Shown: positions 11,033 to 23,893, counted from the stretch's first letter. The stretch is 64,000 nt of DNA from Eumeta japonica (GCA_005406025.1 BGZK01000762.1:62001-126000), one strand, 5' to 3'. Numbers and translations: made by a program. Notes: a model not told the origin generated them from the sequence alone.

Positions 11033-12902
11033 ATTTATTGAAATAAAGGAGATTGTTTTTTTTTTTTTTTTAATATCTCAGTGATATCTGCTTAATCAGA
11101 TAATCAGCTGTGACATATGGCATTTGAGTCGATCTCTGATGACCTCGCCTCTGAGCATTTTTCTAATTTATTTGCAGATTACATTTATCAATTGTCACTT
11201 CCATTCCCAGTTCTCAATAAAGCAATGTGGAGACTGTGCCACAACACCTTCATAGAGGAAGCATTTCCAATAGTGGATTTATATGGATAATGCAGGTAGT
11301 TATTACCTATAGTAGCTATTCAACCTATAATAGCTATTCAGAGTGGTTTTCTTTAAAATATATACTCATTTCTAATCATGCAATTAGATCCTTAGCTCAA
11401 AAAGACAATTTTAAAGAGTTTTTATATTGTAAATAAGAAAATCACTCTATTTGTGAGTGAACTGCGAATATTAATTAGTTATTTTTATTTTATAAAAATA
11501 AAATTTTTTGAAGGGTTCTAAAGATTAAATTTTTAAATTTACTTATTACCTTATTTACTAAATTAGTAAGTGACAAAGGAATATTCTCTATTTTTGTTAC
11601 AATTCTCCTTTATGAAAAATTATGTTATAAATGTCTGAAAGCTACTTTTCTGCTAATTTTATAAATGTAAAAATGTGTTTGTTGGTTTGTCCTTCTTTCA
11701 CACGGCAACATAGTAATATACCAACACATTTTTTTTGTACAGTGATACTTTATGAGCTAGAGAAAAACATAGGTCACTTTATGCCCCATAAAAATTCACA
11801 ATTCCTGCAGAATACTGATTTGTTGATACATTCTTCTTGTATGTAGAAACAGTTCAACATATCAACATATTTTTTTAGTTTACAAATCATAAAAATATAT
11901 GGTTCCTGTGAGATAATAATTATAACTAACTCTTTAATCAATAGACTTATCTAAGTAAAATTTGATTTGCGATTGATTTAATAGTGAATACCTCATATGC
12001 TTATTGTACTATCAAAATGTATAGTTCTAATGGTTTTCAAACTTAGTCCAAATTTAATAGTATTTATTCCACATGAGTAAAAACATGGAGCAATCTAATT
12101 GGTCCATATATAAGATGAAGAACTTCATTCTATATTCAAGCACAGCCATAGGTGAAAGCTAATTCTTAATTTACTAGTTCAATGATATCAAACTCATGGC
12201 CTCAATAACTTCACTTTGAACTTTGGAATTCCTGACAATAAAAAAAAATCATACCCTACCCATGCTAATGGAGGTCATGTTCAAAGACATCATATCATAT
12301 CTCTTATTCTTCCCAAACACATACATATGAAAATAATTCATAAAAATATTCTTAGTGCCCACATTGTATCCTAAAAGATTTGAAATTTGGACACTATTCC
12401 AAATATCTATAAGAATGTGCAAAATGTATGGCAAGTCTACTAAAAAAATTTAAACACAAATTTAATCTCATATGTTTGCCCATAAAAAAGGTTCCAGGCC
12501 TACTTTAATGCCAACCCAAATGATAGATAAACATATTAGTTCTATATAGCGTTTTAAGAATAATCTACAATTTTGGAAAAAAGAATAATATAGATAAAAG
12601 AGAATATTTCACTATCTAATTGTAAGTTTTTACTTGTATTTTTAAAGAGCAGAATAAAAATGAAGCAGAAAAAATTGAGTATGATAAATGGATAACAGCT
12701 AACAAAAAAGCTTCTGTTAGTATTGGATAAGACTGAATTGGATCCAGCATTTTTCAATAAATACTTCACAAAAAAATATAATGTCTGCACAGAACAATTT
12801 TTATAGCTTTTATAAGCTTAATGCTAAAACTGAAATACAAAAAATCTGAAGTATTATAATTAACAATGACAAATTGATAACAAAAGAAAAAGGTCATCTC
12901 AC

Positions 12903-13977
12903 CTAATGTAAAGAACAGAAGCTCCACTGACTATCCGCCTCCAACCTAGGGGAACAGTGATAGTATGAGATGGATCAGGTATATTATGAGATGTATCAGA
13001 TTGTGTCAGCACAGGAGGCAGACAAGCTTCTGATGCAGATGCTGAAGATGCAGAAGGTGCAGACAGCGTTGGTGGAACCACAGCCAGCACAACACCATCC
13101 ACAGTACGCACCAATTGTGGTGCTACACTTGGTCCACCAAGTCCTCGACTCACACCCACTTGCTGGTTCAATATATTAATACTCTGATTCACTATTGACT
13201 GATGGGACACACTTTGCTCCAGAAACTGGTAATTTACACTTCCTACACTTTTGCCACTACATATGTCCTTTTTACCTGATTCCAGACCTTGATACAATAC
13301 TCCATTTTCATTAGAAAAATTTTTGTGAGTGTGAACATGTTTTGAGACTACTGCCTGAACGAATTGCCAACACTGTGAATGGGTCCAATTTGTGAACATT
13401 GTATTTCATACAAAGCCTGATCATTTATTTCTGATCTGACTCTAGTCTGACAAACATCAATATTTGGACACTCTGTATTAACTAGAGAAATGTCTTTTTT
13501 TATTGAATTGTTAAGAGAGTCATCACTAACAATTTTACTATCGTCTATTCTTAATGTCTGTACTTTTGGATAAGATTGGGAATTGGAGAAATATTCCACT
13601 CCGTGGTCAGTATTTTCGGATGCAACATATGCTTGTTCAGGTTTACCGTCTGTCTCTTGAAAATTTTTATAATACACTTGGTTAGTATCATGATTATTTC
13701 TATGAGGGTTTTGTTCATAATGTGTCCTGAACACATTGTTTTCTGATGAAAATGGCAAATGTAAAGCGGTATCGACCGAAAACTGCGCGGCAGCAACGGC
13801 ATCAGCAGCGCCGAGCGATGTGGGCTCCGGCGGCTGCTGTGGGGCCGGCCCGCCGACTTCAAGCTGGCGCGGGTCGGCCACGTACACGAGCAAGCGGGCG
13901 CCCCGGGCACAGCCACTCGCGACGCGGGCGGAGTCGCGGGCTTGCCTGACATCGCGCACACACATCACACGCCGCAT
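12903..13977 (-). CDS. sba: MBD5/MBD6-like protein (six-banded), first coding exon(s)
   Basis: The last residues before the donor are VPLGWRRIVSGASVLYI, followed by AG and a GT at 12902-12901. The split codon AG|N and the family pattern VP.GW.R.V..G.VLYISPSG identify the start of the methyl-CpG-binding-like domain of MBD5/MBD6; the fly relative, six-banded, belongs to the PR-DUB (BAP1-type) H2A deubiquitinase assembly (family knowledge). The upstream part is low-complexity, rich in S, Q, N and A, without other domains. Likely starts are the ATG at 13977 or 13965; both have modest contexts. The frame changes between about 13410 and 13350: an open frame from upstream stops at 13348, and the MBD frame is closed upstream of 13399. 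A 68-nt intron 13440-13373 (GT..AG, phase 0) restores the frame; a sequencing indel is the alternative. Later exons were not found in the window. Confidence 0.7.
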
Positions 13978-14160
13978 AGGCGAGCTGCTCACTAGCTATA
14001 CGGGCGGACACGGGAGCCGCCGGCGCGCCGAGACACATCCGCCGCCTCCGGTCGCCGCGCGCCCTCCGCATCACGCTCGTGCCTTAATGCACTGCACATC
14101 CACTTATTCATTATAAGCACGCCTGCATCCTCACATCACAATAGTGTCCAAAAAGGTTCA
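13750..14160 (-). promoter_or_regulatory. CpG-rich 5' end / promoter zone of the MBD gene
   Basis: About 13780-14070 is strikingly GC- and CpG-rich (GGCCGGCCCGCC, GGCGCGCCGAGAC) compared with its AT-rich surroundings and covers the first codons and inferred 5'UTR of the minus-strand MBD gene. The transcription start is not defined. The 2-kb gap to the start of the plus-strand UTP18 gene makes this a divergent gene pair. Confidence 0.4.
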
Positions 14161-14881
14161 TCGATCTCGGCTCTTAATTATTTTATGATGGGTAAACAAA
14201 CAAGACAATACTTTTTTTTTATGGCGGAGCTTTATTAGCCCCCATTGTAAATTAATTGAGGTCGTTTTAAATATGAATGACAAAAGATTTTTTTTATCAC
14301 ACCGTGCGAATTTTTACAAGTACTTGGTTTTGAAATAGAAGAAATTTTACCGAATTAGAGCGCAAATGATGTAAGATTGCACATAGACACAACAAAACTT
14401 TCACGCGAGTTGATAGTTCTAATATACAGTTCTAATTAGATAAACAATCTCTACCGCTATTTTGACACTGAATATAGAATAAAAATGTTAAAATTCGTCA
14501 CATTCCTGAACAAGTCTAATAAATCCGAAAATTCACGCAACGAATGAAGGATTTCTATGACTGACGAATCTACATTTTGTTTTAACTCTTGTGATGAAAG
14601 AGATCAAAGAAAGAGACAAAGTTTCTAACAGTGTCGCCCTCTAGGACGCCATTGTACATTAACTTTCTGTTTTACCGACTAGAGTCGTACTTACATTAAA
14701 TTTCAATCACTATTTAAAATACTCTTAATACTTTTCGTTTTATAACTAAAATAAAAAGTATTTTTTTATACTGTCACAATTTTTAAATCAAAAGACCATT
14801 GAGCAGTTTTAAATAATTTTCTCATTAAATTGATTTGACATAATAATCATCACTCTGTATTGTAAATATTATAATATGCGG

Positions 14882-14958
<77 letters not shown>

Positions 14959-15942
14959 CATATGCAGTAATGCATCACGAAAGTCGATGTGAATATTAAC
15001 ACTGTTATCGATTTTATGTTTATCAAAAAAAAAACTTGTGATACCGTAGTTAGTAAAACTTTAATATATAATATCTATTGAGTAAAATAATAGGTATTAT
15101 ATATTTTAATTAATGTAAATCTTAAATTGTTTTAACACATTGGTTAAAATCAAATGTTTTAATAAAAAATGACGGTTTATTTTCGTAATAATGTGCAGTA
15201 TAAAAACATTATTAATGAAAGGTATTTGTGATTACTTATATATTATAGTATACTAAATTGACTGTGGCGTAAGTCGTACAATATGTCCAAAACTAGTAGA
15301 ATCCTGTAATTTTAGTTGGATAAGTAGCCTATATTTTTAGTATAAATCTTAATAGTTTTTGTCCCAAATTAAAAAAAAAGAACGTGACAATTTTTGCTGA
15401 ATATAGTAAAATTTTAATCAGGATTAAGCAAGATTAGAAATTGACAAATTTAGAAAGATTTTTTTGTACCTTTATTTTAATAAATAAAGAATAATTATAC
15501 GCAAACTACCTTATTAACAAAATTAACTAAAACAGACAAAACTAAACTTGAGTAACTTTGGTACGACAAATGTGATTTTACATCTGTCGAATATAGCGTA
15601 TGAGTGATATTTTTCTACAATAACAACATAAAAGGGAGTACTGGTGCATTTATTTAAAGAAATTTACCAAGTCTTTACCTGTTTTAGTTGAGCAACTACT
15701 AAAACCATTAATTTTATTCTGGTTATATCGCACAGTCAACTCTAGATATGTAATTTTATTTATGTAGTGTTTAATATTCTGTGAGAGCAAACAATAATAT
15801 AGTGTTCTGTGAGTTTGTGGATATTGGTTATGTGTTATCTCTGTGGCTATTATTCCATTCTTTTAAAATGTATGTAATGCAACAAATAGTTTAATAAAAA
15901 AACGCATTTACTGTCTATAATATTGTACATCACATTTCAAAA
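14160..15942. other. Divergent intergenic region
   Basis: AT-rich sequence between the MBD gene (minus) and UTP18 (plus). Apart from the TA microsatellite at 14882 I see no gene, RNA or element. It should contain the UTP18 promoter and 5'UTR; no TATA box or initiator could be assigned with confidence. Confidence 0.5.
14882..14959. repeat. (TA)n microsatellite with GCGG interruption
   Basis: Two long TA runs, separated by GCGG and opened by GGATATA; the phrase GCGGATATATA occurs on both sides, so the array looks locally duplicated. It ends in GTATATCATATG. Confidence 0.9.
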
Positions 15943-17348
15943 ATGAAACGACAAAGATCGAACATCGATGAAGAAGAAAATAGGTTATGTCTAGCATCCA
16001 TACTTACAAAGTTATTATTTTTTGTCGAGATTTCATCAAATGCATTTTAATACATTTAGTAATTGTGTCTAATTGCAGGTTATCTAAATTTTTATTCAAC
16101 AAACCAGAAGATTTGGTTCCTAAATTGAAAATTGATGTTGATGTACATTTTGATGGCGACTTAACACCAGTGTGGTTTGATGAAGATGAAGAAAATGATA
16201 CGAAAAAAAATAATAAAAATACTGCCCACTATTCAACTACATTAAAACACAAGTTTAATACATTAATGGGCACACCAAATTGGGCCAAACTAAATAAAAA
16301 AAGTAAAAAAGAAAGTGATGACGAAGATGAAGAACAGATTTTACAAACCGTGGGTCATTTGCAGACTGTTAAACCTAATAATTTAAAGAAGGATTTACTG
16401 GAATTTAAAAAATTACCCAAACTTAATTCATTAAATCTTAATCAAGGTATTATACAAAGCATCGAATTTCACCCCAAAGCAAGTGTCATACTCTTGGGAG
16501 GTAGAAATGGAACAATTTCACTATTTTCTATTAATGGCAGTACATACAACAAACTTCATAGTTTTGCATTGCAAAGATTTAGTGTGTCAAATTGCCACTT
16601 TTTGCCTAATGGTACAGCGGCATACATATCATCATATGTTGGTCGTAATTATTGTATCTATGACCTTGAACATGCAACACCTAAATTAACTAATATGCCT
16701 AGTGCTATTAAACAAGCAAAAATATTTGTTATGTCACCTGATGGAAAATATTTGGCCATAGGTGATGGTTTAGATGAAATTTATATTGTCTGTGCTCTAT
16801 CAAATGAACTTTTACGCATTCTGAAAAACAATTCTAAAGTTCAAGCAGCAACTTTTAGTTATAAAAGCGATAAGTTATTTTGTTTTAGTGAAGGTGGTGA
16901 AGTGACGGTGTGGGATTTATCTTCCTACCGAATACAAAAAAAGTTTTTTGATAATGGTTGTGTTAGTCCATCCTGCATTAAAATGAGTAATTGTGGAAGA
17001 TATTTGGCTACTGGCAGTGGAGAAGGCATTGTAAATGTTTATGAGACTGCTAATTTAGACTCATCTAATCCATTACCATTACATGTAATTCAGAATCTAC
17101 AAACTAAAATAACAGAAATAAAATTCAACAGTTCTTCAGAAATCCTAGGAATAGCTTCATCCGTGTATCCTAATGGCTTGAAATTAGTTCATATTCCATC
17201 ATATCATGTCTTTCAAAATTTTCCTTATCAAAATTCTGGATTTTCTAAAATTATGTGTATGTCATTTTCTCCAAATAGTGGTTATATGGCTTTAGGAAAT
17301 GAGAAAGCTGCACTTTTGTATAGACTCAAACATTATGGAAATTATTGA
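15943..17348 (+). CDS. wcd: UTP18, WD40 protein of U3 snoRNP (wicked)
   Basis: UTP18 homologue, a subunit of the UTP-B part of the SSU processome that processes 18S pre-rRNA in the nucleolus (family knowledge); fly wicked also acts in neuroblast polarity. Exon 1 is 15943-15983 (MKRQRSNIDEEEN, split Arg codon), intron 15984-16078 (95 nt, GT..AG), exon 2 16079-17348; 436 residues. Visible order: charged N-terminus with DVDVHFDGDLTPVWFDEDEE, a basic and acidic linker (KKSKKESDDEDEEQ), then six to seven WD40-type blades, for example GIIQSIEFHPKASVILLGGR, PDGKYLAIGDG, GEVTVWDLSSYR, SNCGRYLATGSGEGIVNVYE and PNSGYMALGNEKAALLYRL near the C-terminus. The start is the ATG opening exon 1; reading straight through the intron from 15987 would add a false N-terminus. 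Length is short against vertebrate UTP18, mainly in the N-terminal tail. An ATTAAA poly(A) signal begins right at the stop (17348). Confidence 0.92.
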
Positions 17349-17390
17349 TTAAATATGTAACACATTAACTCTATGTTTTTTTTTATTTTT

Positions 17391-18880
17391 CTAAATCAAT
17401 TGGAAATGATCACCTTGATAATTCAAAATGTGCGTCATTGAGTCTGACAATAATAATGGTGAAGATGAAGACATCGCATCTATGTTTAAGAAACACCTTG
17501 CTCCATTTATGAAAAGAATGAAGAATCTTGAGTCCAACATTGCAGGTATCAAATTTGATCTCGTTAAACTCATTAATCAAAACAGAACTATCCAGCAATA
17601 TATGCAAATGGGAAAAAGATTAAGGGAATAGGAGAGGAGAAAATTAAATGTAGGAGTGTTTTATTCATTGTTCCAGACACTATTATAATTAGTATTTACA
17701 AGAGACAAAAATCTGGAACCAAAATTTTTGTACAAAATGTGTCAGAGCCTAAGAAGCCCATGGAACTGATCACAGAAGCTATCAAATGCTTTACTGAATA
17801 TAAAATTATGCCGTCTGAGCATAATAATTGAAGGTAGAACTCATCCATTACCATTAAAAACATCTTTCGCAAAGAAAGTAATATTTTTTATTGAAAATAA
17901 AACTAAAAGTTGGATCCAGTGTCAAATTCAACCATTACCCGACCTCTATACCATAAGAACATCTCAATATGTTGGGAACTAAACTCAAAATTCTAATAGA
18001 CAACAGGGATACAACTAAAACAAATGTTAACAGGGTGCCAAGAATAGTTGATTAATATTCATTTCCCTTTTCAAAAGAAAACTAAAAAAATCAATGAACT
18101 ACCAAAGCACCAAAAGATTAAGAACTAAGTTGAAAAGTTTTCTGACCTCTTCTGATAATAATAACAATGATATTATCTGTATAAATTAATCCTGATTAAA
18201 TTCTATGATGTCGGATGGGGACGTGATTGACAACAAATTTATACTATTTAGGAATGACAACCTAACAAGTGAGCATAGCCGTGGAAGAGAATTATTTATA
18301 GTACTAAACTATAACATTTCAGCTAAATTAGTAACAATTGATAACACTACATTGAACAAATATTTCTTAAAGTTAAATGTACTGGCGACAATGTCATTAT
18401 AGGATGTATTCATATTCCACCACAATCTATCATGTTTTCATAGAACATACTAACAATGTCATACACAAAAGCTAAATACTTAATTCTAAACAATTAATTA
18501 TAAGTGACTACAATATTGCCAGCAGCTAACCACTTGAAGAATGTAAGAGCCTATTATATAATTAAATGCTTGTAGCAGGAATCATGCAAATAAAATGTCA
18601 ACGATCGTTTCCTTGATTTCTGCTTGAGCAGCCATAAAGATAGAGAAATCGGAACCTATAATACATTGAGGATGTGTTCCATCCTGACCTACTTACACAA
18701 GTGGACTACAATGCGAATTTAAAACCAAACAATTGTCAACATATGCTTTCAGACCTGCTGATTATGTAGTGATCAATAGGTTTTCCCTGAGAACCAAATG
18801 GATCGAACTCTATAAATTAAGATACTGTGGATGAAATATTAAATTAGTTCTACAAATAGATCTATGACTTTTAAAATTTT
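17391..18880 (+). pseudogene. Decayed LINE (ORF1 and endonuclease remains)
   Basis: Just behind UTP18, 17428-17631 reads as a coiled-coil start (MFKKHLAPFMKRMKNLESNI) followed by broken frames like the ORF1/FP-type protein of Jockey-like LINEs. Around 18205-18400 comes an endonuclease-like stretch (SRGRELFIVLNY, echoing the SRGGGVLIAV motif), then GCIHIPPQS at about 18400, and further remains toward 18660. Stops and frameshifts throughout; no reverse transcriptase domain remains. Family assignment by motif memory only. Confidence 0.6.
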
Positions 18881-18904
18881 TGAACCTGGTGGCGCTTTAT
18901 ATGC

Positions 18905-19500
18905 GTGAAAAATCATCCTTGCATCCGCTTCTTCATGATGGCATACATAATCAACTTCTTCATTTTTTTTTTTATAGCATTTTGCTGAACTTCGTAAGAG
19001 AAACACTGATGGTCAACGGTTAAGAAAATTTTTTTATTTTTAATGATCTTTACCAAATTTTGGTTTTCCCAATACTCAGCCAAAAAATGTACCAAGGCTG
19101 TTTTGAAGGAATAGTTTTTGAGGCTCTTCAAGAAATCTTTGGGTCTGGTTTGTTGAGGTCCGGAAATTTTATACGGAGTATCGAATTCTTTGCGACTGTG
19201 ACGTTCGGAATCTTTAATCGACGTTAATAAATAACGATCAAAAACTAAATGTATTTCTGTTGCTGCTGTTGAACAAAGTTTTATGAGTATTGCTCTGCAA
19301 CTTTTTCAAATGTTTGTGGCATAGAAGATCTGACTAAATGCAGAAAGTAAAAACCGTTGATTATTTCAATGCTGATATTTGTTGGCTCGACCACTTCCGT
19401 TTCCGATTTTAAAGCTTTCGCTAATGTTGACTTATCAGTTTTGAACATTTGACCAGAACATGAGAAAAGAGCAGGTGACATCCTTTTCTATCGCACTGGA
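18905..19500 (-). pseudogene. Broken fragment of a repetitive insect ORF family
   Basis: Two minus-strand blocks, 19481-19281 (SGQMFKTDKSTLAKAL, then INGFYFLHLVRSSMPQTFEKVAEQY) and 19131-18913 (FKTALVHFLAEYWENQNL, IFLTVDHQCFSYEVQQNA), join collinearly through a stop and frameshifts, and the end echoes an HEEADARMIFHA motif. I have a memory of this pattern as a multicopy protein of unknown function in insect genomes, probably transposon-linked. Truncated on both sides. Function unknown. Confidence 0.45.
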
Positions 19501-19639
19501 TACATTCCTCGGACCTCTCTTTCGCACGTATTCAACCGCACGAATATTTCGTTTTTTAAAAATCGACAACCGGGAATTAGCACCAATTTTTTGCAGCCAA
19601 CCTTATGTCATTATATTCAAAATAAAATTATCTTTATTT

Positions 19640-21450
19640 TGATATAAGGTTTATCGCGTAACTGGATCGTTGCAAATTACTAGTATCGATTTACCTGTAT
19701 ATACCTGCCTACCTGATAATTGTACCGGAAAAAAAAGTCAACCCAGCGTTTGCATATTCTATGAGCTACATACTTTCGATTAGTATACAGTTTTTTGTGT
19801 AAGGGAATGAGTGTAATGTTTAAAAAAAAATCATTTTTTAATTATTAATTAATTACACTTTGCACCAAATTTTTCAGACAACCTCCTGTAAATTAATTTT
19901 TTAACATATTTAATTTTATAAAAAAATCATTTTCATCCCGTAATACGATGGGTGAAGGTCATTCTATGGCCGGATCTTAGACTATAAAGGGTTAATATTT
20001 AAAACAGCAAAAGATATTTTTTGTTATCAGCGGCCAGTTTTAATGTAACGTAACGACACTGCGCTCGCCGTTCAGAATCCTATTTTCAATATTAAATAAA
20101 AAGTATTAGCAATAGAACTCAACTTCTGAAAATTGACATTTTTTGGAAATTTCGTCCCTAAGAATGAAAAATTTGGCAAAATGTCTCTCTAGCACTAATA
20201 GTTTTTGTATTATTTCCAAAAAAAGTAAATCCCTTTTTATTTGAATCTTTGTTTATAACTTATGCAATTGTTTATGTGTAGCTATCTATCGCAAGTATTT
20301 CATTTTATAGTAGTAAAAATTAACATGTTTTTCAACTTGACTGGATAAGTAGATTCATGCAAAATATGAAGTCTTGAATTAACTCCAGCAAGTATTTTAT
20401 GACTTATACCAAGATCGGCATTTAAATAAAAGAAATATTATCTCTAGACAGAATTTATTTTGAAACATTTCCAATACCTTTAAAACAAACAGAAACTCAA
20501 AACTTTCATATATAGCTTTAAACAAAAGAACATAATTAGTCTCTGCTTTAGCGAAATAATTACAGTGATGCGTAAAGCAATAAGACGCCTTGTAAACGAT
20601 TTTATGATAGGAAACAAGTTTACAAAATAATATGCTAATAAACTGGTATAATAGAATCTCAGTTATAGCCGATAGCATAAATTTTATATAAATGGTATTA
20701 CATTATTGTTAACAATTTTTGGAAAAGAAATCTATAATAACTCATATATTTTTCAAGACTCCTTTGACAGTTATGAATAATACTGTTTAAAAACAATATG
20801 TATTCAGTAAATTATTTTTATAACTAGAGAAAATTATGAATATTAAATTTTAGTTGTAATATCTGGATTATTTCTCTACGAATTTATTACATAGAACGAA
20901 GCTCAATGATTTTGACTTTAACATATTAAACTCGGAAAAGCAGTGACCTTAAAATAAATACAAACCCAGAAATAATTGTATCTTAATACCCCTACATGAC
21001 AATATTTTATTTTTTCTGCCACCAATGTCTAGAAATGAATTAAATGAGAATCCTACAAGTTATTTTAACTGTTTAGTGATGCAAACAGGTATACATGTTA
21101 ATTTCTTATTATAGTCTAAATAATTACACAATTTTATTACATACATTCTGTGGATTTTTTTAAGTCACATTAAGAACAATTCATTTCCTAAATTAGATCT
21201 TATTTCTAAAATAAATATGAAAATCACAGTGAAACGCTTGTTCATTCATTAGATTAATAAAAGCATTATATATTACTTTTAAAACTTACAACATATAGTT
21301 GTTATGAGATAATCTAAATAGCCCTACAAACATTTTTCAGGTTTGTGAGAACTTTCTATGAATAGTTAGGATTATTTTTTTATATTTTATGCTAAAATTT
21401 GTATTGAAAAATACTTGCAAAATTGCAATATAATATGATGCAGTAGAATT
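19640..21450. other. Gene-free stretch
   Basis: AT-rich intergenic DNA between UTP18 and the DnaJ gene. I see no gene or element with boundaries; the short open frames at 19460-19642 and 20397-20678 show no recognisable protein. Confidence 0.5.
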
Positions 21451-21454
21451 TGTA

Positions 21455-22084
21455 CAGTTGAACCTCGATAAGTTAAAGTCCAAGGGAAACACAAAATATT
21501 TTAAGTTATAGAGGTTTTAAGTCATCAAGGGTCAATGTTAGGGATGTTAATATAGAGGTAGGTATGTACATATGTATGTATGTACCCTTGTTCCACCCTT
21601 TTATCAGCGTATATGAGTGTTGTTAGTTTTCTTTTTGAACTCATTTTAAGCCAGTTTTATCACACAGTAAGTAAAGCGATGTTTCCAGGACAATGATCAA
21701 AAACTTATGATCCAAGGCTTACTTATGTCTTAAGGCTAACCGCCGCAAAGCTTTAAAGAATTTCGAAGAAGCAAACAATAGGTGACATATGTATTGTTTA
21801 CGTTAACAATTTAACTGGTGAACACGTGCAAGCAATAAATACCAAAACCTTTTGTTTTGCACTCTTTCAAAATGACTCATTGACAAACAATTTTATGTTA
21901 TAGAGGTTGTGGAAACATTTCTTTAAGTTACTGAGGGCCAATACAGAGATTACTTATTTAAGTTATAGAGGTTGGGTATTTTAAGTTATAGAGATTTTGG
22001 CCTCTGATGGAAAGTGAACATATTATTTTTTGAAGTTATAGATGTTTTTAAGTTACCGAGGTTTGAGTTATCGAGTTTCTACTG
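21455..22084. mobile_element. Pogo/Tigger-type MITE, 630 bp
   Basis: The ends match in inverted orientation: left CAGTTGAACCTCGATAAGTT, right (other strand) CAGTAGAAACTCGATAACTC, with TA on both sides (21453-21454, 22085-22086). CAGT..CCTCG..TAA is the classic Tigger/pogo terminus. The inside has many copies of AAGTTATAGAGGTT (for example 21503, 21958, 21984, 22033) in one orientation, as known for subterminal transposase-binding repeats. No transposase coding sequence. Confidence 0.85.
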
Positions 22085-22086
22085 TA

Positions 22087-23893
22087 GTTATAACATTAAA
22101 GTAATAAATTCACAAACATTTGATTTCAATTGTTTATGGATGATGCCTTCAGTTACATACAGAAACTATTTAAAAATATATTATTTGTATATTTTGAACT
22201 AATTTTAAAAGCTAAATTATTTTGTGTCCATAACTAGTAAATAAGAAAAGAAATAAAGAATAGCAACTGTTATTTCCAAATTGAGTCAAAAAATCCATAT
22301 TACATATAAAACAGTAATTTAATTTTTTTTTTAATAACGAATTGTGAAATCACTACTTGTTGCACTTATTGACATGGCATGTTGACTTTTATGACTACAC
22401 CACAATATTTGTTTTTATTTCAACACAAAATTTTAAACAAAATTTACAAATTTGTCTATTAACAATACAATTCTACACTTAGGAATTTTTCACAAGCAAA
22501 TAATATAATGATTTTTGTTACAAGTTTCAAAAATACTTAAACATCTCTTTTATTACAAATCTCAGCATGAAATATACGTACTTATGATTATTTTGTGTTC
22601 TTAATACTATAAATAATGACATATTACATATATTACTACATTTCAATGAACAAGCGTTGCTCAGTTATTGTTGTTATTGGCCAATAATAAAGTTTGACAT
22701 TTAATATTGGATATTTATTCATCAATTGCATAATGTGTGGGATGCACTATTCTGGAACTGGCCACTTACATGAACAATATTTAAAAAGTAATTACTGCAT
22801 TTGATAATGTACTTCTTTGGCTGTAGAAGTTTGTTTCATCTAACTGTCTATTGTTTCTACATTGTGACATCACTTTAAAAATTGCATGTCTTCATTACCA
22901 TGGATTTAAGTAGTGAAAAATTTCGTAATATGATTTTCTACGATTTTAAGTGTAATTTGACAACTCAGTAGTCTCGCTTGGCTTCGAACTGCTTTTGACG
23001 ATGAAGCACCAAGCAAATGGCTATTTATAACTAAATTACAGAATTCACCAGGGAAGGAGTGGCATAAATGTTTTCAAAATTGTTTTATTTGTATGAAAAA
23101 GCGAATTTATGCTAATGAACAATATTTTGGGAAACAATAAATTCATTTTTGACTATTCATAGTATTTTTTTTCTCATTTATTCCAGAAATTTACAGTGCA
23201 CCCAATGTAATTATGTAACTATAGTAGCTTTAGCTTTTTCAAGCCACATGTCATTGATGTGCTCCTACACAGATCTTCATCCTCTAAAGACTTTTATATA
23301 GATCTTAGATTAATAAAAAAAACTTAATCGTCCTCAACATCATTTTTTTTTTAATTTTTACTAATATACAAATGAAAACTCAGATAGCAACTGCAGAAAT
23401 TTTCATTTAGTTGAAATATAATTTCAGAAATTACATGTTATAAAAAGTAGTAGATTGGGTAAAATAGTTTCTTACAAAAAAAAAAATCTAATCAACAAAT
23501 GTTTCTGACACAATAGTTCATACAAAAAAAAAGATAGCATATCAGATAAGCAATTACAAATACTGTTTCTAAGAAAATTTCCTTAACTAGTTTGTAGACT
23601 ATGTAGGAGCATACAGTGCAGTAAGTCGGTTTAAGATATAAGACATAAGTATTTCCAGTAATCATCGATTTGGCTCCTCTTTAGGAATAATCTTTTTATA
23701 ATAAATAATTGGTGTGTTACAAAAAAAATGTATTCAGTATTAAATGAAGGCATATTGTAATACCATATTTAGAAATTGTTTAGTGTGATAACTATTTCTA
23801 CACAAAAACATAGAAGCAACTAAAATATTGTACCAATTAATTATTATTATTGAAGTGACTGACAATTGAGAACGGCCATTACAGGAAATTATT
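22087..23893. other. Gene-free stretch downstream of the DnaJ gene
   Basis: AT-rich sequence between the Tigger-type MITE and the 3' end of the DnaJ gene. It could include an extended 3'UTR of that gene; otherwise nothing is recognised. Confidence 0.4.

Larger units (their letters stand above)
1..12902 (-). other. Probable intron 1 of the MBD5/6-like gene
   Basis: The MBD exon ends at a clean donor at 12902 and no continuation of the domain is visible on the minus strand to the left edge. The stretch holds almost only repeat relics, annotated separately. Bases 1076-2229, 2994-3600, 9346-10820 and 11033-12900 are AT-rich with no gene or clear element that I can see. Weak, decayed repeat-like sequence occurs at 3600-4110 (phrases such as AAAACGGCTGAACAGATTTT). 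The intron assignment is inference from the missing exon. Confidence 0.45.

Noticed and set aside
13736..14116. Plus-strand open frames of 67 and 126 codons
   Set aside because: They are antisense to the GC-rich first exon and 5' region of the MBD gene; composition effect.
14882..14959. TA run as an origin or promoter element
   Set aside because: Simple microsatellite; no supporting motif around it.
15987..16078. An N-terminal extension of UTP18 read through from 15987
   Set aside because: The stretch is a GT..AG intron; splicing 15983 to 16079 gives MKRQRSNIDEEENRLSKFLF, which fits the family better.
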